This document shows, piece after piece, positions 17,441 through 30,654 of a stretch of 64,000 nt of DNA (position 1 is its first letter; each line of letters starts with the position of its first letter). Position numbers and translations under genes: made by a program. Source of the DNA: CADEEN01 sp040384625. Lineage in GTDB: Bacteria > Pseudomonadota > Gammaproteobacteria > Burkholderiales > Burkholderiaceae_C. The notes beneath the pieces are model-generated. The model saw nothing but the letters and a program-made list of their open reading frames with translations. It searched no databases and was not told the DNA's origin. The stretch covers positions 1-64,000 of the forward strand of contig JAZKIW010000028.1 in NCBI GenBank assembly GCA_040384625.1, read 5' to 3'.

Positions 17441-19129
17441 ATGACGCCCCAGGAAATCCTTGCTCGACACGGCCCGCGAGAGGCCATGGAGTACGACGTG
17501 GTGGTGGTCGGCGCGGGGCCTGCCGGCCTGGCCTGCGCGATCCGGCTCAAGCAACTCGCCGCCTTCGAAGGGAAGGAGATCTCGGTCGTCGTGCTCGAGA
17601 AGGGTTCCGAGCCGGGCGCGCACATCCTGTCCGGCGCAGTCATGGATCCGCGCGCGCTGACGGAGTTGTTCAGCGACTGGCGCGAGCGCGGTGCGCCGCT
17701 GAACCAGCGTGTCGTCGGCGACGAAGTGCTGTGGCTGGCTGAGACCAAAGCCTGGCGCACGCCCGATTTCTTCGTCCCCGACTGTTTGCATAACGGCGGC
17801 AACTACATCGTCAGCCTTGGCGCGGTGACGAAGTGGCTCGGCGAGCAGGCCGAGGCGCTGGGCGTCGAGATCTTCCCCGGCTTCGCTGCGGCCGAACTGC
17901 TCTTCAGCGCCGAAGGCCAGGTTCTGGGCGTGGCCACCGGCAACCTGGGCGTGGGCAAGGACGGCGAGCCACACGAAGGCTTCCAGCTCGGGATGGAACT
18001 GCGCGCGCGCTACACGGTCTTCGCCGAAGGCTCACGCGGCCATCTGGGCAAGCAGCTCATTGCGCGCTACCGGCTCGATGCCGGCAAGGACCCGCAGAGT
18101 TATGCCCTGGGGGTCAAGGAGCTGTGGGAAATCGACCCCGCGAAGGCCAAGCCGGGCTTGGTGGTGCACACCGCCGGCTGGCCTATGGACAACAACACGT
18201 ACGGCGGCGGCTTCCTGTACCACCTCGAAGGCAACAAGGTCACGCTGGGATTCGTCACCGGGCTGGACTACCAGAACCCCTGGCTCTCGCCGTTCGAGGA
18301 GATGCAGCGCTGGAAGACGCACCCTTCGATCCGCGCCCACATCGAAGGCGGCAAGCGCATCGGCTACGGGGCGCGCGCGATCACCGCGGGCGGCCTGCTC
18401 AGCCTGCCCAAACTGGTCTTCCCCGGTGGCGCACTGATCGGCTGCGACGCGGGGACCCTGAACGCCGCGCGCATCAAAGGCAGCCATGCGGCGATGAAGA
18501 CGGGCATGCTGTGCGCCGAGGCCCTGTACGAAGCCGTCGTCAAGCAGGATCGTCGGCACGACGAATTGAAGACCTATCCCGAGGCCTTCCGCGCCAGCTG
18601 GCTGTGGGACGAGCTGAATGGTGCGCGCAACTTCAAGCAGTGGTTTAAAAAAGGCAACCTCGTCGGTGCTTTGATGACGGGCATCGAGCACTGGTTGCTG
18701 CCCAAGCTGGGCATCAAGAAGGCGCCTTGGACCCTGCACCGCCACGAGCCCGACCACGCACGGCTGAAGCCGGCCGCCGAGTGCGTGCAGATCGCCTACC
18801 CCAAGCCCGACGGGGTGCTGACGTTCGACCGCCTGTCGTCGGTCTTCATCAGCAACACCAACCACGAAGAGAACCAGCCGGCGCACCTGACCCTGATCGA
18901 CGCCAAGGTGCCCGTCGCCACCAATCTGGCCAGATTCGCCGGCCCCGAGAGTCGCTACTGCCCGGCCGGCGTCTACGAGTTCGTCAAGACCTCCGATGGA
19001 GTCGACCGTCTGCAGATCAACGCGCAGAACTGCGTGCATTGCAAGACCTGCGATATCAAGGACCCGACGCAAAACATCGTCTGGGTCACACCCGAAGGCG
19101 GCGGCGGACCGAACTACGCAGGGATGTGA
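17441..19129 (+). CDS. Electron transfer flavoprotein-ubiquinone oxidoreductase
   Basis: 562 residues. Passes electrons from reduced ETF (acyl-CoA and amino-acid dehydrogenases) to ubiquinone at the inner membrane. The N-terminal FAD site is VVVGAGPAGLACAIRL (about 19-34). The ubiquinone-binding middle domain includes GGFLYHLEGNKVTLGFVTGL. The C-terminal [4Fe-4S] ferredoxin-like domain has its cysteines in SRYCPAGVYEF and NCVHCKTCDIKDP. The start at ATG 17441 gives the standard family length; upstream codons are Pro/Leu-rich non-homologous sequence. TTAGAAT at 17403-17409 is a candidate -10. Fits with the beta-oxidation operon at the right end of the window. Confidence 0.96.
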   Translation: MTPQEILARHGPREAMEYDVVVVGAGPAGLACAIRLKQLAAFEGKEISVVVLEKGSEPGAHILSGAVMDPRALTELFSDWRERGAPLNQRVVGDEVLWLAETKAWRTPDFFVPDCLHNGGNYIVSLGAVTKWLGEQAEALGVEIFPGFAAAELLFSAEGQVLGVATGNLGVGKDGEPHEGFQLGMELRARYTVFAEGSRGHLGKQLIARYRLDAGKDPQSYALGVKELWEIDPAKAKPGLVVHTAGWPMDNNTYGGGFLYHLEGNKVTLGFVTGLDYQNPWLSPFEEMQRWKTHPSIRAHIEGGKRIGYGARAITAGGLLSLPKLVFPGGALIGCDAGTLNAARIKGSHAAMKTGMLCAEALYEAVVKQDRRHDELKTYPEAFRASWLWDELNGARNFKQWFKKGNLVGALMTGIEHWLLPKLGIKKAPWTLHRHEPDHARLKPAAECVQIAYPKPDGVLTFDRLSSVFISNTNHEENQPAHLTLIDAKVPVATNLARFAGPESRYCPAGVYEFVKTSDGVDRLQINAQNCVHCKTCDIKDPTQNIVWVTPEGGGGPNYAGM

Positions 19130-19192
19130 TCCGGATCCGACGTCGAGCGCTTAGACCAATGCCTCGGCGCGTTCGCGGTCGCTGTGCGCTGC

Positions 19193-19198
19193 TACACT
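19193..19198 (+). promoter_or_regulatory. Candidate -10 of the gcv operon promoter
   Basis: TACACT is placed so that transcription would begin near 19205, exactly at the first base pair of the glycine aptamer (19206). The -35 is not convincing (TTCGCG region, 19172-19177). Confidence 0.5.
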
Positions 19199-19205
19199 GC
19201 CGCCC

Positions 19206-19426
19206 GCCAGGAGAGAGCCCGTTTCGCATGGGCCGCCGAAGGCGAAGCCGGGGTCGAAATGACCGCGGCGTAACGCTCAGGCAAAAGGACTGGCAAACGC
19301 CTGCGGTATCGCAGGCGTGACCTCACTGGAGAGAGGCTGCGCTCGACGCAGCCCACCGAAGGGGCAAGCGGACTGTTCGCTCGAAGAGCGGCCCCGCCAA
19401 TCTCTCAGGTAAAGCGGACAGCGAGG
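19206..19426 (+). promoter_or_regulatory. Tandem glycine riboswitch
   Basis: Two glycine aptamers precede gcvT. Aptamer 1 spans 19206-19294, closed by GCCAG/CTGGC, with the conserved CCGAAGGCGAAGC and CTCAGGCAAAAGGAC. Aptamer 2 spans 19321-19426, closed by CCTC-A-CTG with CAG-C-GAGG, with CCGAAGGGGCAAGC and CTCAGGTAAAGCGGAC. The linker (19295-19320) holds an 8-bp hairpin (ACGCCTGC/GCAGGCGT, 19297-19318), larger than the short linker usual for tandem forms. Known role: glycine binding raises expression of the glycine cleavage system. The operon order gcvT-gcvH-gcvP-sdaA agrees. Confidence 0.95.
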
Positions 19427-19480
19427 GCCCACGGATCGTCACTGCATCTACAGTGTGGTGGCATCGAAGCCCTCGGGAGA
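19422..19480 (+). promoter_or_regulatory. Expression platform: anti-Shine-Dalgarno stem before gcvT
   Basis: CGAGGGC (19422-19428) can pair perfectly with GCCCTCG (19469-19475), whose last G is the first base of the gcvT ribosome site GGGAGA (19475-19480). The same GAGG (19423-19426) is needed for the outer P1 stem of aptamer 2. The two pairings exclude each other, so glycine binding should free the ribosome site. No U-tract follows, so control appears translational. An inner CACTG/CAGTG hairpin lies between the arms. Confidence 0.7.
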
Positions 19481-19487
19481 ATGAGCC

Positions 19488-20600
19488 ATGGCCGCCGACC
19501 TGAAACGCACGCCGCTGTACGACCTGCACCTCGAACTGGGCGCCAAGATGGTGCCTTTCGCCGGCTACGACATGCCCGTCAACTACCCGGGCGGCATCAT
19601 TGCTGAACACCGCCAGTGCCGCGAGTCGGCCGCCCTGTTCGACGTTTCGCACATGGGCCAGTTGCGTCTCACGGGTTCAGAAGCGGCCGCAGCACTCGAA
19701 ACCCTGGTACCGGTCGACGTGGTCGATCTCGCCGTCGGCAAGCAGCGCTATGCGCTGTTCACGAATGCCGCCGGCGGCATCCTCGACGACCTGATGATCG
19801 CGCGCCGACCGAACGATCTGTTCATCGTCGTCAATGCCGCATGCAAGGATGCCGACACGCGGCACATGGTCACGCACCTGAGCCACCGCTGCCAGGTCGT
19901 GCCGATGCCCGAACGTGCGTTGCTCGCACTGCAGGGGCAGAAGGCCGTGAAGGCCCTGGCGCGGCTGGCCGATGGCGTCTCCAAGCTCACGTTCATGACC
20001 GGCGCCACCTTCACGCTGGTCGGTGCCGAATGCTTCGTCACGCGCAGCGGCTACACCGGCGAGGACGGTTTCGAGATCTCGGTGCCGGCCGAAGCTGCGG
20101 TGACCCTGGCCAGGGCGCTGCTGGCCGAGCCCGAGGTCAAACCGGCCGGCCTGGGCGCGCGCGACACCTTGCGCCTGGAAGCCGGCCTGTGCCTGTATGG
20201 CCACGACATCAACGAACACACCACGCCGATCGAAGCCGGTTTGACGTGGGCGATCCAGAAAGTGCGCCGCCCCGGCGGCGCGCGCGCAGGCCATTACCCG
20301 GGCGTCGACAAGATCGCCGGCCAGCTCGCGACGGGCGTGCAGATCAAGCGCGTCGGCCTGCTCGGTCTGGAGCGCATTCCGGTGCGCGAGGGGGCGATCC
20401 TGGTCGATGCGCTCGGCCACAAGCTCGGTCATGTGACCAGCGGTACGCTGGCGCCGACCGTGAACCAGCCGATCGCGATGGCCTACCTGGCCGCCAACCA
20501 TGCCGTCGCCAATCACGAGGTCTACGCCGAGGTGCGCGGCAAGCGCCAGCCGATGCGCGTGACCCCGCTGCCTTTCGTACCGCCCGGCTACGTCCGCTGA
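19488..20600 (+). CDS. gcvT: Glycine cleavage system aminomethyltransferase (T protein)
   Basis: 370 residues. Transfers the methylene of H-protein-bound aminomethyl to tetrahydrofolate, releasing ammonia. Typical features: MVPFAGYDMPVNYPGGI near the N-terminus, DVSHMGQLRLTG, RSGYTGEDGFEI (folate-site region) and ARDTLRLEAGLCLYGHD with the conserved Asp. Start ATG 19488 has GGGAGA 8 nt upstream, the site controlled by the riboswitch platform. First gene of gcvTHP-sdaA. Confidence 0.97.
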   Translation: MAADLKRTPLYDLHLELGAKMVPFAGYDMPVNYPGGIIAEHRQCRESAALFDVSHMGQLRLTGSEAAAALETLVPVDVVDLAVGKQRYALFTNAAGGILDDLMIARRPNDLFIVVNAACKDADTRHMVTHLSHRCQVVPMPERALLALQGQKAVKALARLADGVSKLTFMTGATFTLVGAECFVTRSGYTGEDGFEISVPAEAAVTLARALLAEPEVKPAGLGARDTLRLEAGLCLYGHDINEHTTPIEAGLTWAIQKVRRPGGARAGHYPGVDKIAGQLATGVQIKRVGLLGLERIPVREGAILVDALGHKLGHVTSGTLAPTVNQPIAMAYLAANHAVANHEVYAEVRGKRQPMRVTPLPFVPPGYVR

Positions 20601-20634
20601 CCCCCCTTCCCACCCGACAACCAGGAGCGCACCG

Positions 20635-21009
20635 ATGACGACCATGTTCACCCCCGATCACGAGTGGATCAACATCGAAGACCACGAGGCCGCCGTCGTC
20701 GGCATCACGCTGCACGCGCAGGACGCGCTCGGCGACGTGGTGTTCGTCGAACTGCCCGAGGTCGGCAAGACCTACAAGAAGGGCGATGTCGTCGGTGTCG
20801 TCGAATCGGTCAAGGCCGCGGCCGACATCTTCATGCCCGTGGAGGGTGAAGTGGTCGAAGTCAACGAGGGCCTGCGCGCCGATCCGTCGCTGGCCAACAG
20901 CGACCCGATGGGCAACGGCTGGATGTTCAAGGTCCACGTCACGCACATGGAGCAGTTCGACCAGTTGCTCGACCCACCCGGCTACGACAAGCTGTTGAAG
21001 ACCCTCTGA
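20635..21009 (+). CDS. gcvH: Glycine cleavage system H protein
   Basis: 124 residues, small lipoyl carrier that shuttles the aminomethyl group between P, T and L proteins. The lipoylation site is Lys in VVESVKAAAD (about residue 61). FTPDHEWI at the N-terminus and NSDPMGNGWMFKV at the C-terminus are family hallmarks. AGGAG lies about 10 nt before the ATG. It is 34 bp behind gcvT. Confidence 0.97.
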   Translation: MTTMFTPDHEWINIEDHEAAVVGITLHAQDALGDVVFVELPEVGKTYKKGDVVGVVESVKAAADIFMPVEGEVVEVNEGLRADPSLANSDPMGNGWMFKVHVTHMEQFDQLLDPPGYDKLLKTL

Positions 21010-21033
21010 ACTCCGATCCCAAGGAAAGCGCTC

Positions 21034-23946
<2,913 letters not shown>

Positions 23947-23956
23947 GAGCCGCGCG

Positions 23957-25348
<1,392 letters not shown>

Positions 25349-25375
25349 GCGCCCACTGAAACTGCCACTGACCGC

Positions 25376-27064
25376 ATGCCCCACAGCATCAACCTCATCA
25401 GCACCCTGGCCGGCGCCTTCGGCGTCGCACTCCTGTTCGGCTTCGTCGCCACGCGCCTGAAGATGCCTGCCCTGGTGGGCTACCTGCTGGCCGGCATCGC
25501 GATCGGGCCGCACACGCCGGGTTTCATCGCCGACGTCGAGCTCGCCGGCCAGCTGGCCGAGATCGGCGTGATGCTGCTGATGTTCGGCGTCGGCCTGCAC
25601 TTCTCCCTCGACGACCTGCTGGCGGTGCGGCGCATCGCCTTGCCCGGTGCCGTCGTGCAGATGGTGGTCGCCACTGCGCTGGGCATGGGTGTCGCGCATC
25701 TCTGGGGCTGGGATCTCGCGGCGGGTCTGGTGTTCGGCCTGGCGCTGTCGGTCGCCAGCACGGTGGTGCTGCTAAAAGCGCTTGAGAGTCGCGGCATCCT
25801 CGAGTCGGGCAATGGCCGCATCGCGATCGGCTGGCTGGTCGTCGAAGACCTAGCGATGGTGCTGGTGCTGGTGCTGCTGCCGGCGTTGGCCGGTGTGCTC
25901 AGGGCCGGCGACGAGGCGGTGGTCGGCAACGCCCTCTGGCTGACGCTGGGCAAGACCTTGCTGCAGGTAGCCGCCTTCGTCGCGCTGATGCTGGTGGTCG
26001 GGCGGCGCCTGTTCCCCTGGGTGCTTTGGCAGGTGGCGAAGACCGGCTCGCGCGAGCTGTTCACGCTGTGCACGGTGGTCGCGGCACTGACCATCGCCTT
26101 CGGCTCGGCGGCCCTGTTCGGCGTCTCGTTCGCACTCGGTGCCTTCTTCGCCGGCATGGTGTTGCGAGAGTCCGAGTTCAGCCACCGCGCGGCCGAGGAG
26201 TCGCTGCCCCTGCGCGACGCTTTCGCGGTGCTGTTCTTCGTCTCTGTCGGGATGCTTTTCGACCCGCAGGTTCTGCTGCGGCAACCGCTGCAGGTTCTGG
26301 CGACGGTGGCGGTGATCGTGCTCGGCAAGTCGATCGCCGCCGCCGGGCTGGTACTGCTGCTGCGCTACCCGCTGAACACCGCCCTGACCGTGTCGGCCAG
26401 CCTGGCCCAGATCGGTGAGTTCTCGTTCATCCTGGCGGCGCTGGGCGTCTCTCTGAAACTGCTGCCGCCCGAAGGACAGAGCCTGATCCTGGCCGGCGCA
26501 TTGATCTCGATCGCGCTGAATCCGCTGCTGTTCGCCCTGCTCGAACCGGCGCGTCGCGCGATCCTGTCGCGCTCGGCTGCCGCGCGACGGCTCGAAGCGC
26601 GCGACGACCCGCTGGCCGAGTTGCCGGCCAACACCGACAGCCGCTACCTGGCGCGCCAGGTGGTGCTTGTCGGTCACGGCCGTGTCGGCCGCCACATCGC
26701 CCAGGCCCTGGCCGCCCAGGGCATCGCCTGCGTCGTCGCCGACAGCAACCGTGACCGCGTCGAAGCGCTACGGGCACGCGGCCAGGCGGCCGTTTGCGGC
26801 AACGCCACCGAACCGGAAACCCTCGTGCAGGCACACATCGCGCAAGCGCAATGGCTGGTCATCGCCATTCCCGACCTGGTCGGGGTGCGCGCGATGGTCG
26901 ACACCGCGCGCACGCTCAACGCCGGCATCCGCGTGCTGGTGCGCTGCCACAACGAAGACGAGGCGGCACTGCTGGCGCGCGATCTCGACGTCGAGGTGAT
27001 GCTGTCGGAGCAGGCGCTGGCGCAGGCGATGGTCCAGCAGGTGCTGAAGCCGGCTGCAGGGTGA
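25376..27064 (+). CDS. CPA2-family cation:proton antiporter (KefB/YbaL-like)
   Basis: 562 residues. About 12-13 transmembrane helices (residues 5-385), with the conserved ion-path region VALLFGFVATRLKMPALVGYLLAGIAIGP and VEDLAMVLVLVLLPALAGV. A cytoplasmic TrkA-N (RCK) domain follows with the nucleotide site VLVGHGRVGRHIAQALAAQGI (about 425-445). Layout and length match the E. coli YbaL/KefB type, a K+ or Na+/H+ exchanger gated by nucleotide or glutathione adducts. It starts 27 bp after sdaA with no visible terminator, so read-through from the gcv operon is possible. Convergent with the amgK-like gene, 45 bp apart. Confidence 0.93.
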   Translation: MPHSINLISTLAGAFGVALLFGFVATRLKMPALVGYLLAGIAIGPHTPGFIADVELAGQLAEIGVMLLMFGVGLHFSLDDLLAVRRIALPGAVVQMVVATALGMGVAHLWGWDLAAGLVFGLALSVASTVVLLKALESRGILESGNGRIAIGWLVVEDLAMVLVLVLLPALAGVLRAGDEAVVGNALWLTLGKTLLQVAAFVALMLVVGRRLFPWVLWQVAKTGSRELFTLCTVVAALTIAFGSAALFGVSFALGAFFAGMVLRESEFSHRAAEESLPLRDAFAVLFFVSVGMLFDPQVLLRQPLQVLATVAVIVLGKSIAAAGLVLLLRYPLNTALTVSASLAQIGEFSFILAALGVSLKLLPPEGQSLILAGALISIALNPLLFALLEPARRAILSRSAAARRLEARDDPLAELPANTDSRYLARQVVLVGHGRVGRHIAQALAAQGIACVVADSNRDRVEALRARGQAAVCGNATEPETLVQAHIAQAQWLVIAIPDLVGVRAMVDTARTLNAGIRVLVRCHNEDEAALLARDLDVEVMLSEQALAQAMVQQVLKPAAG

Positions 27065-27109
27065 GTGGCCCCAGCGGCCGCCGGGTTGCCGCCCGACAGA
27101 CCCGCAACT

Positions 27110-28189
27110 TCAGCGCATCGAGAACGCTACGACCGGCTTCATGCCCGACAACGGCTCGATCAGCGCCAGCAGCGGCCGCAGTTCGCGGTAGCGCGTCGCC
27201 ACCCGCGTTGCATAGGCGAAGAAGCGCGGCAGGTCTTCGCTGTACCTGGGCTTGCCGTCGCGGTGCTTCAGGCGGCTGAAGATGCCCAGGACCTTCAGGT
27301 GCCGCTGCAGACCGATCCACTCCAGCTGGCGCCAGAACTCGCCGAAGTCCTCAGCGACCGGCAGGGTCGCCCGCCGCGCGGACTCCCAGTAGCGCACGGC
27401 CCAGTCGATCTCGCGCTCCTCTTCCCAGGAGATGAAGGCATCGCGCAGCAGGGAGGCCATGTCATAGGCGATCGGGCCGGCCACTGCGTCCTGGAAATCG
27501 AGGATCGCCGGGTTTGGATCGGCCAGCATCAGGTTGCGCGGCATCCAGTCGCGATGCACCGCCACCTTGGCCTGCGCCTGCGCGCTGGACACCAGATGGG
27601 CGCAGACCTTGCGCCAGGCCTCTTCCTGAGCAGCGGTCCAGGCGACGCCGAACTCGCGCTGCACACACCACTCGGGAAATAGCGCCAGATCGCGTTCGAG
27701 CAGGGCATCGGTGAAGGGCGGCAGCGCGGCAGCCGGCACATGCAGCTGCCACTGGACAAGGGCGCGAGTCGCATCCCGCATCAGCGCGTCGGCCTGGGCG
27801 GCAGATGCTTCGCGCAAGGCATCGAGGTACAGGCCATTGCCCAGGTCGCTGAGCAGCAGGAAGCCGCGCTCGACGTCGCTGGCCAGCACCGTCGGCCCAT
27901 TCAGGCCAGCCTTGCCGATCAGCGCCGCGATGTGGACGAAGGGCCGCACGTCTTCCTGCGGCGGCGGCGCGTCCATCACGATCAGGCTACTGCCATCGGC
28001 CGAATCCAGGCGCAGGTAGCGCCGAAAACTCGCGTCGGCCGATGCCGGACGCAAGGTGTCGATGCGCAGGCCATGGGCCGAGGCTAACGGCGCGAGCCAA
28101 CGTTCGAACGCGCGCTGCCTGTCCGGATCGGCCCAGGCCACGCCGGCCTCATTCGGGCGTGCTGCGCTGGTGGGGTCGTTGTCGATCAT
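27110..28189 (-). CDS. amgK: Aminoglycoside-phosphotransferase-fold sugar kinase (AmgK-like)
   Basis: 359 residues. The kinase fold has a catalytic loop VHRDWMPRNLML (Asp about 217) and metal site ILDFQDAVAGPIAYD. The N-terminal SADASFRRYLRL nucleotide loop is typical of AmgK, the anomeric MurNAc/GlcNAc kinase that recycles peptidoglycan sugars. In pseudomonads amgK is divergent from lptD, as here, and is followed by murU. In this window no murU follows; the antiporter converges instead. It starts 100 bp from lptD. Function is by family and context, so the sugar assignment is probable, not certain. Confidence 0.82.
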   Translation of the reverse strand: MIDNDPTSAARPNEAGVAWADPDRQRAFERWLAPLASAHGLRIDTLRPASADASFRRYLRLDSADGSSLIVMDAPPPQEDVRPFVHIAALIGKAGLNGPTVLASDVERGFLLLSDLGNGLYLDALREASAAQADALMRDATRALVQWQLHVPAAALPPFTDALLERDLALFPEWCVQREFGVAWTAAQEEAWRKVCAHLVSSAQAQAKVAVHRDWMPRNLMLADPNPAILDFQDAVAGPIAYDMASLLRDAFISWEEEREIDWAVRYWESARRATLPVAEDFGEFWRQLEWIGLQRHLKVLGIFSRLKHRDGKPRYSEDLPRFFAYATRVATRYRELRPLLALIEPLSGMKPVVAFSMR

Positions 28190-28289
28190 GCGTGAGTGGC
28201 CTCGGATCAGGGTCGCCGCGTGCGGCAGACCCTGTCATGGATAATTTTCATTCTACAAACCGTGCCTGTCGCCCCTCGCGCGACACCTC

Positions 28290-30641
28290 ATGCCCCAACT
28301 CTCCCCCCTGGCGCTGGCCGCCGCCCTGCTGTTGTCGCCCGTTGGCGTCAAGGCCCAAGGGACGAGCAAGTCGACAGCCGCGGGGCCGGCGCCCGCCGCC
28401 AGCGCTGCCAGACCAGCGAGCACGGCCGAGCGCGATGCCCCGGTGGTCTTGAAGGCAGCACAGGTCCGGGGCCGCCCCGATCTGGAGATCGCGGCCGAGG
28501 GCGACGTCGAACTGCAGCGCGGACGCATCACGATCCGCACCGATTCGCTGACCTACGACAACGTCGAGGACCGCGCCCGTGCACGCGGCAAGGTGCGCAT
28601 CGAGACTGCCGCTGGCGACCGCTTTTCCGGCCCCGAACTGAACCTGCGGCTGCAACGCTTCGAGGGCTACTTCCTCGAACCCGAGTACTTCTTTGCCCGC
28701 ACCGGCGCGGGGGGCCGGGCCTCGCGCATCGACTTCCTGGACAGCGATCGCGCGCTGTTGAGCAGCGCCACCTACACCAGTTGCACGGTCGACGGTGGCG
28801 GCACGCCGGCGTGGCTGCTGAGCACCGACCGCGTCAGGCTCGACTTCGAAGCCAATGAGGGCATCGCCGAGGGCGCCGTCCTGCGCTTCCTGGGCGTGCC
28901 GATCCTGGCCGCGCCGGTGCTGAGCTTTCCGCTCACCGACGCGCGCAAGTCGGGCTGGCTGCCGCCGTCGATCAACCTCGACAACAAGAGCGGCCTGGAG
29001 ATCCAGGTTCCGTATTACTGGAACATCGCCCCGCAGCGCGACGCCACCCTGACCCCGGTGGTCTTCTCGCGTCGCGGCCTGGCCATGGACAGCGAGTTTC
29101 GCTACCTCGAGCCGCAGCACCGCGGTGAGGTGCAGGCGCGCTGGCTGCCCACCGATCGCGTTTTCGACAGCGCACGCCACTCGCTGCAGTGGCAACAGCT
29201 GGGACGCGCCTTCGGCGGTGCCGAGGGCGGTCTGCGTTGGGGCCATTCCGGTCAGCGCGTGTCCGACGACGCGTATTGGAAGGATTTCCCACACATCCTC
29301 AGCTCGCTCACCCCGCGCCTGCTCCCGCTGGCCGCCTACGTCGAGCGCGAGCTGCCCCTCGCCGGCTTGCAGACCACGTTCTATGCCCGAAGCCAGCATT
29401 GGCAGGTGCTGCAGGACACCGACCCGCAGGCCCTCATCTCGGCCCCCTACCACCGCCTGCCGCAGCTGGGATGGCATGGCGCCGGCCGATTGCCTGGCTG
29501 GGACGGCGGGCTGATGCTGGAATTCGAGACCGAGGTCAATCGCTTCACGCTCGCCGGCAACGATGCCGGAACGGCCCGGCCCGAAGGGTGGCGCGCCCAT
29601 GTCCTGGGCAACGTCAGCCAGACCTGGCGCACACCCGGCGCCTGGCTCATGCCGCGCCTGGCCCTCAACCTGGCAAGCTACCGCACCGACACGCCGATGA
29701 GCGACGGGCGGCGCAGCGCCTCGCGCGCGATCCCCACGTTCAGCATCGACAGCGGGCTGGTGTTCGAGCGCAACGCGTCGTGGTTCGGCCGCCCGCTGCG
29801 CCAGACCCTTGAGCCGCGCGTGCTGTACGTCAACACGCCGCTGCGTCAACAGGACTCGCTGCCGCTGTTCGACACCGCGGCCAAGGACTTCAACACCGTC
29901 TCGGTGTTCAGCGACAACGCGTTCTCGGGTGTCGATCGCGTTTCCGACAGCCACCAGGTCACAGCCGGCGTGACCACACGCCTGCTCCACCCTGACAGCG
30001 GCGCCGAGGCCCTGCGCCTGGGCCTGGCGCAGCGCTACCTGCTGCGCGACCAGCAGATCACGCCCGATGGCGTCCCGCTCACGCAACGCTTTTCAGACCT
30101 GCTCCTGGTGGGCAGCGCCCATCTGTCCGCGCGCTGGACCTTCGACGCCGCACTGCAGTACAGCCCCGAGATCGACCGCGTGACCCGCTCCGTGCTGAGC
30201 GCCCGTTTCACGCCCGGCCCGATGCGCACGCTGGCGGCCAGCTACCGCCTGGCGCGTGGCGCCAGCGAGCAGCTCGACATCGGTTGGCAGTGGCCGGTGT
30301 ACCGCGGTGCCGACAGCGGTACCCAGGGCAACGATCGCGGCGGCTGCCGCGGCACGCTGTACGGCGTCGGCCGCGTCAACTACTCCGTGAAGGACAGCCG
30401 GATCACCGACTCTCTGGCCGGCTTTGAATACGACGCAGGCTGCTGGATCGGCCGAGTCGTCGCCGAGCGCGTGTCCACCGGGCGCACCGAAGCCACCACC
30501 CGTCTGCTGCTGCAGCTGGAGTTGGTGGGCCTGTCACGCCTGGGTTCCAACCCGCTGCAGGTCTTGAAGGACAATATCCCCGGCTATACGCTGCTGCGCG
30601 AAGAGCGCCGCGACCCGCCCGTGCGGGACTACACGCAATGA
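28290..30641 (+). CDS. lptD: LPS-assembly protein LptD
   Basis: 783 residues. Outer-membrane beta-barrel that inserts lipopolysaccharide into the outer leaflet with LptE. A signal peptide (1-22, ending VKAQ) is followed by a Ser/Ala linker, an OstA N-terminal jellyroll (about 55-165: ADGDVELQRG-like EGDVELQRGRITIRTD) and the barrel (about 250-783), which opens with PYYWNIAPQRDATLTPVVFSRRGL. Upstream TGGATAATTT (about 28238) is a candidate -10. First gene of lptD-surA-rsmA; pdxA, often found between surA and rsmA, is absent here. Confidence 0.95.
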   Translation: MPQLSPLALAAALLLSPVGVKAQGTSKSTAAGPAPAASAARPASTAERDAPVVLKAAQVRGRPDLEIAAEGDVELQRGRITIRTDSLTYDNVEDRARARGKVRIETAAGDRFSGPELNLRLQRFEGYFLEPEYFFARTGAGGRASRIDFLDSDRALLSSATYTSCTVDGGGTPAWLLSTDRVRLDFEANEGIAEGAVLRFLGVPILAAPVLSFPLTDARKSGWLPPSINLDNKSGLEIQVPYYWNIAPQRDATLTPVVFSRRGLAMDSEFRYLEPQHRGEVQARWLPTDRVFDSARHSLQWQQLGRAFGGAEGGLRWGHSGQRVSDDAYWKDFPHILSSLTPRLLPLAAYVERELPLAGLQTTFYARSQHWQVLQDTDPQALISAPYHRLPQLGWHGAGRLPGWDGGLMLEFETEVNRFTLAGNDAGTARPEGWRAHVLGNVSQTWRTPGAWLMPRLALNLASYRTDTPMSDGRRSASRAIPTFSIDSGLVFERNASWFGRPLRQTLEPRVLYVNTPLRQQDSLPLFDTAAKDFNTVSVFSDNAFSGVDRVSDSHQVTAGVTTRLLHPDSGAEALRLGLAQRYLLRDQQITPDGVPLTQRFSDLLLVGSAHLSARWTFDAALQYSPEIDRVTRSVLSARFTPGPMRTLAASYRLARGASEQLDIGWQWPVYRGADSGTQGNDRGGCRGTLYGVGRVNYSVKDSRITDSLAGFEYDAGCWIGRVVAERVSTGRTEATTRLLLQLELVGLSRLGSNPLQVLKDNIPGYTLLREERRDPPVRDYTQ

Positions 30642-30654
30642 CCCCGATGCCTCG

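Noticed and set aside
27065..27109. Possible bidirectional terminator between the antiporter and the AmgK-like gene
   Set aside because: GC-rich with short self-complementarity but no clean stem or U-tract.
28248..30086. 612-codon minus frame
   Set aside because: Antisense to lptD, no ribosome site, no recognisable domain.
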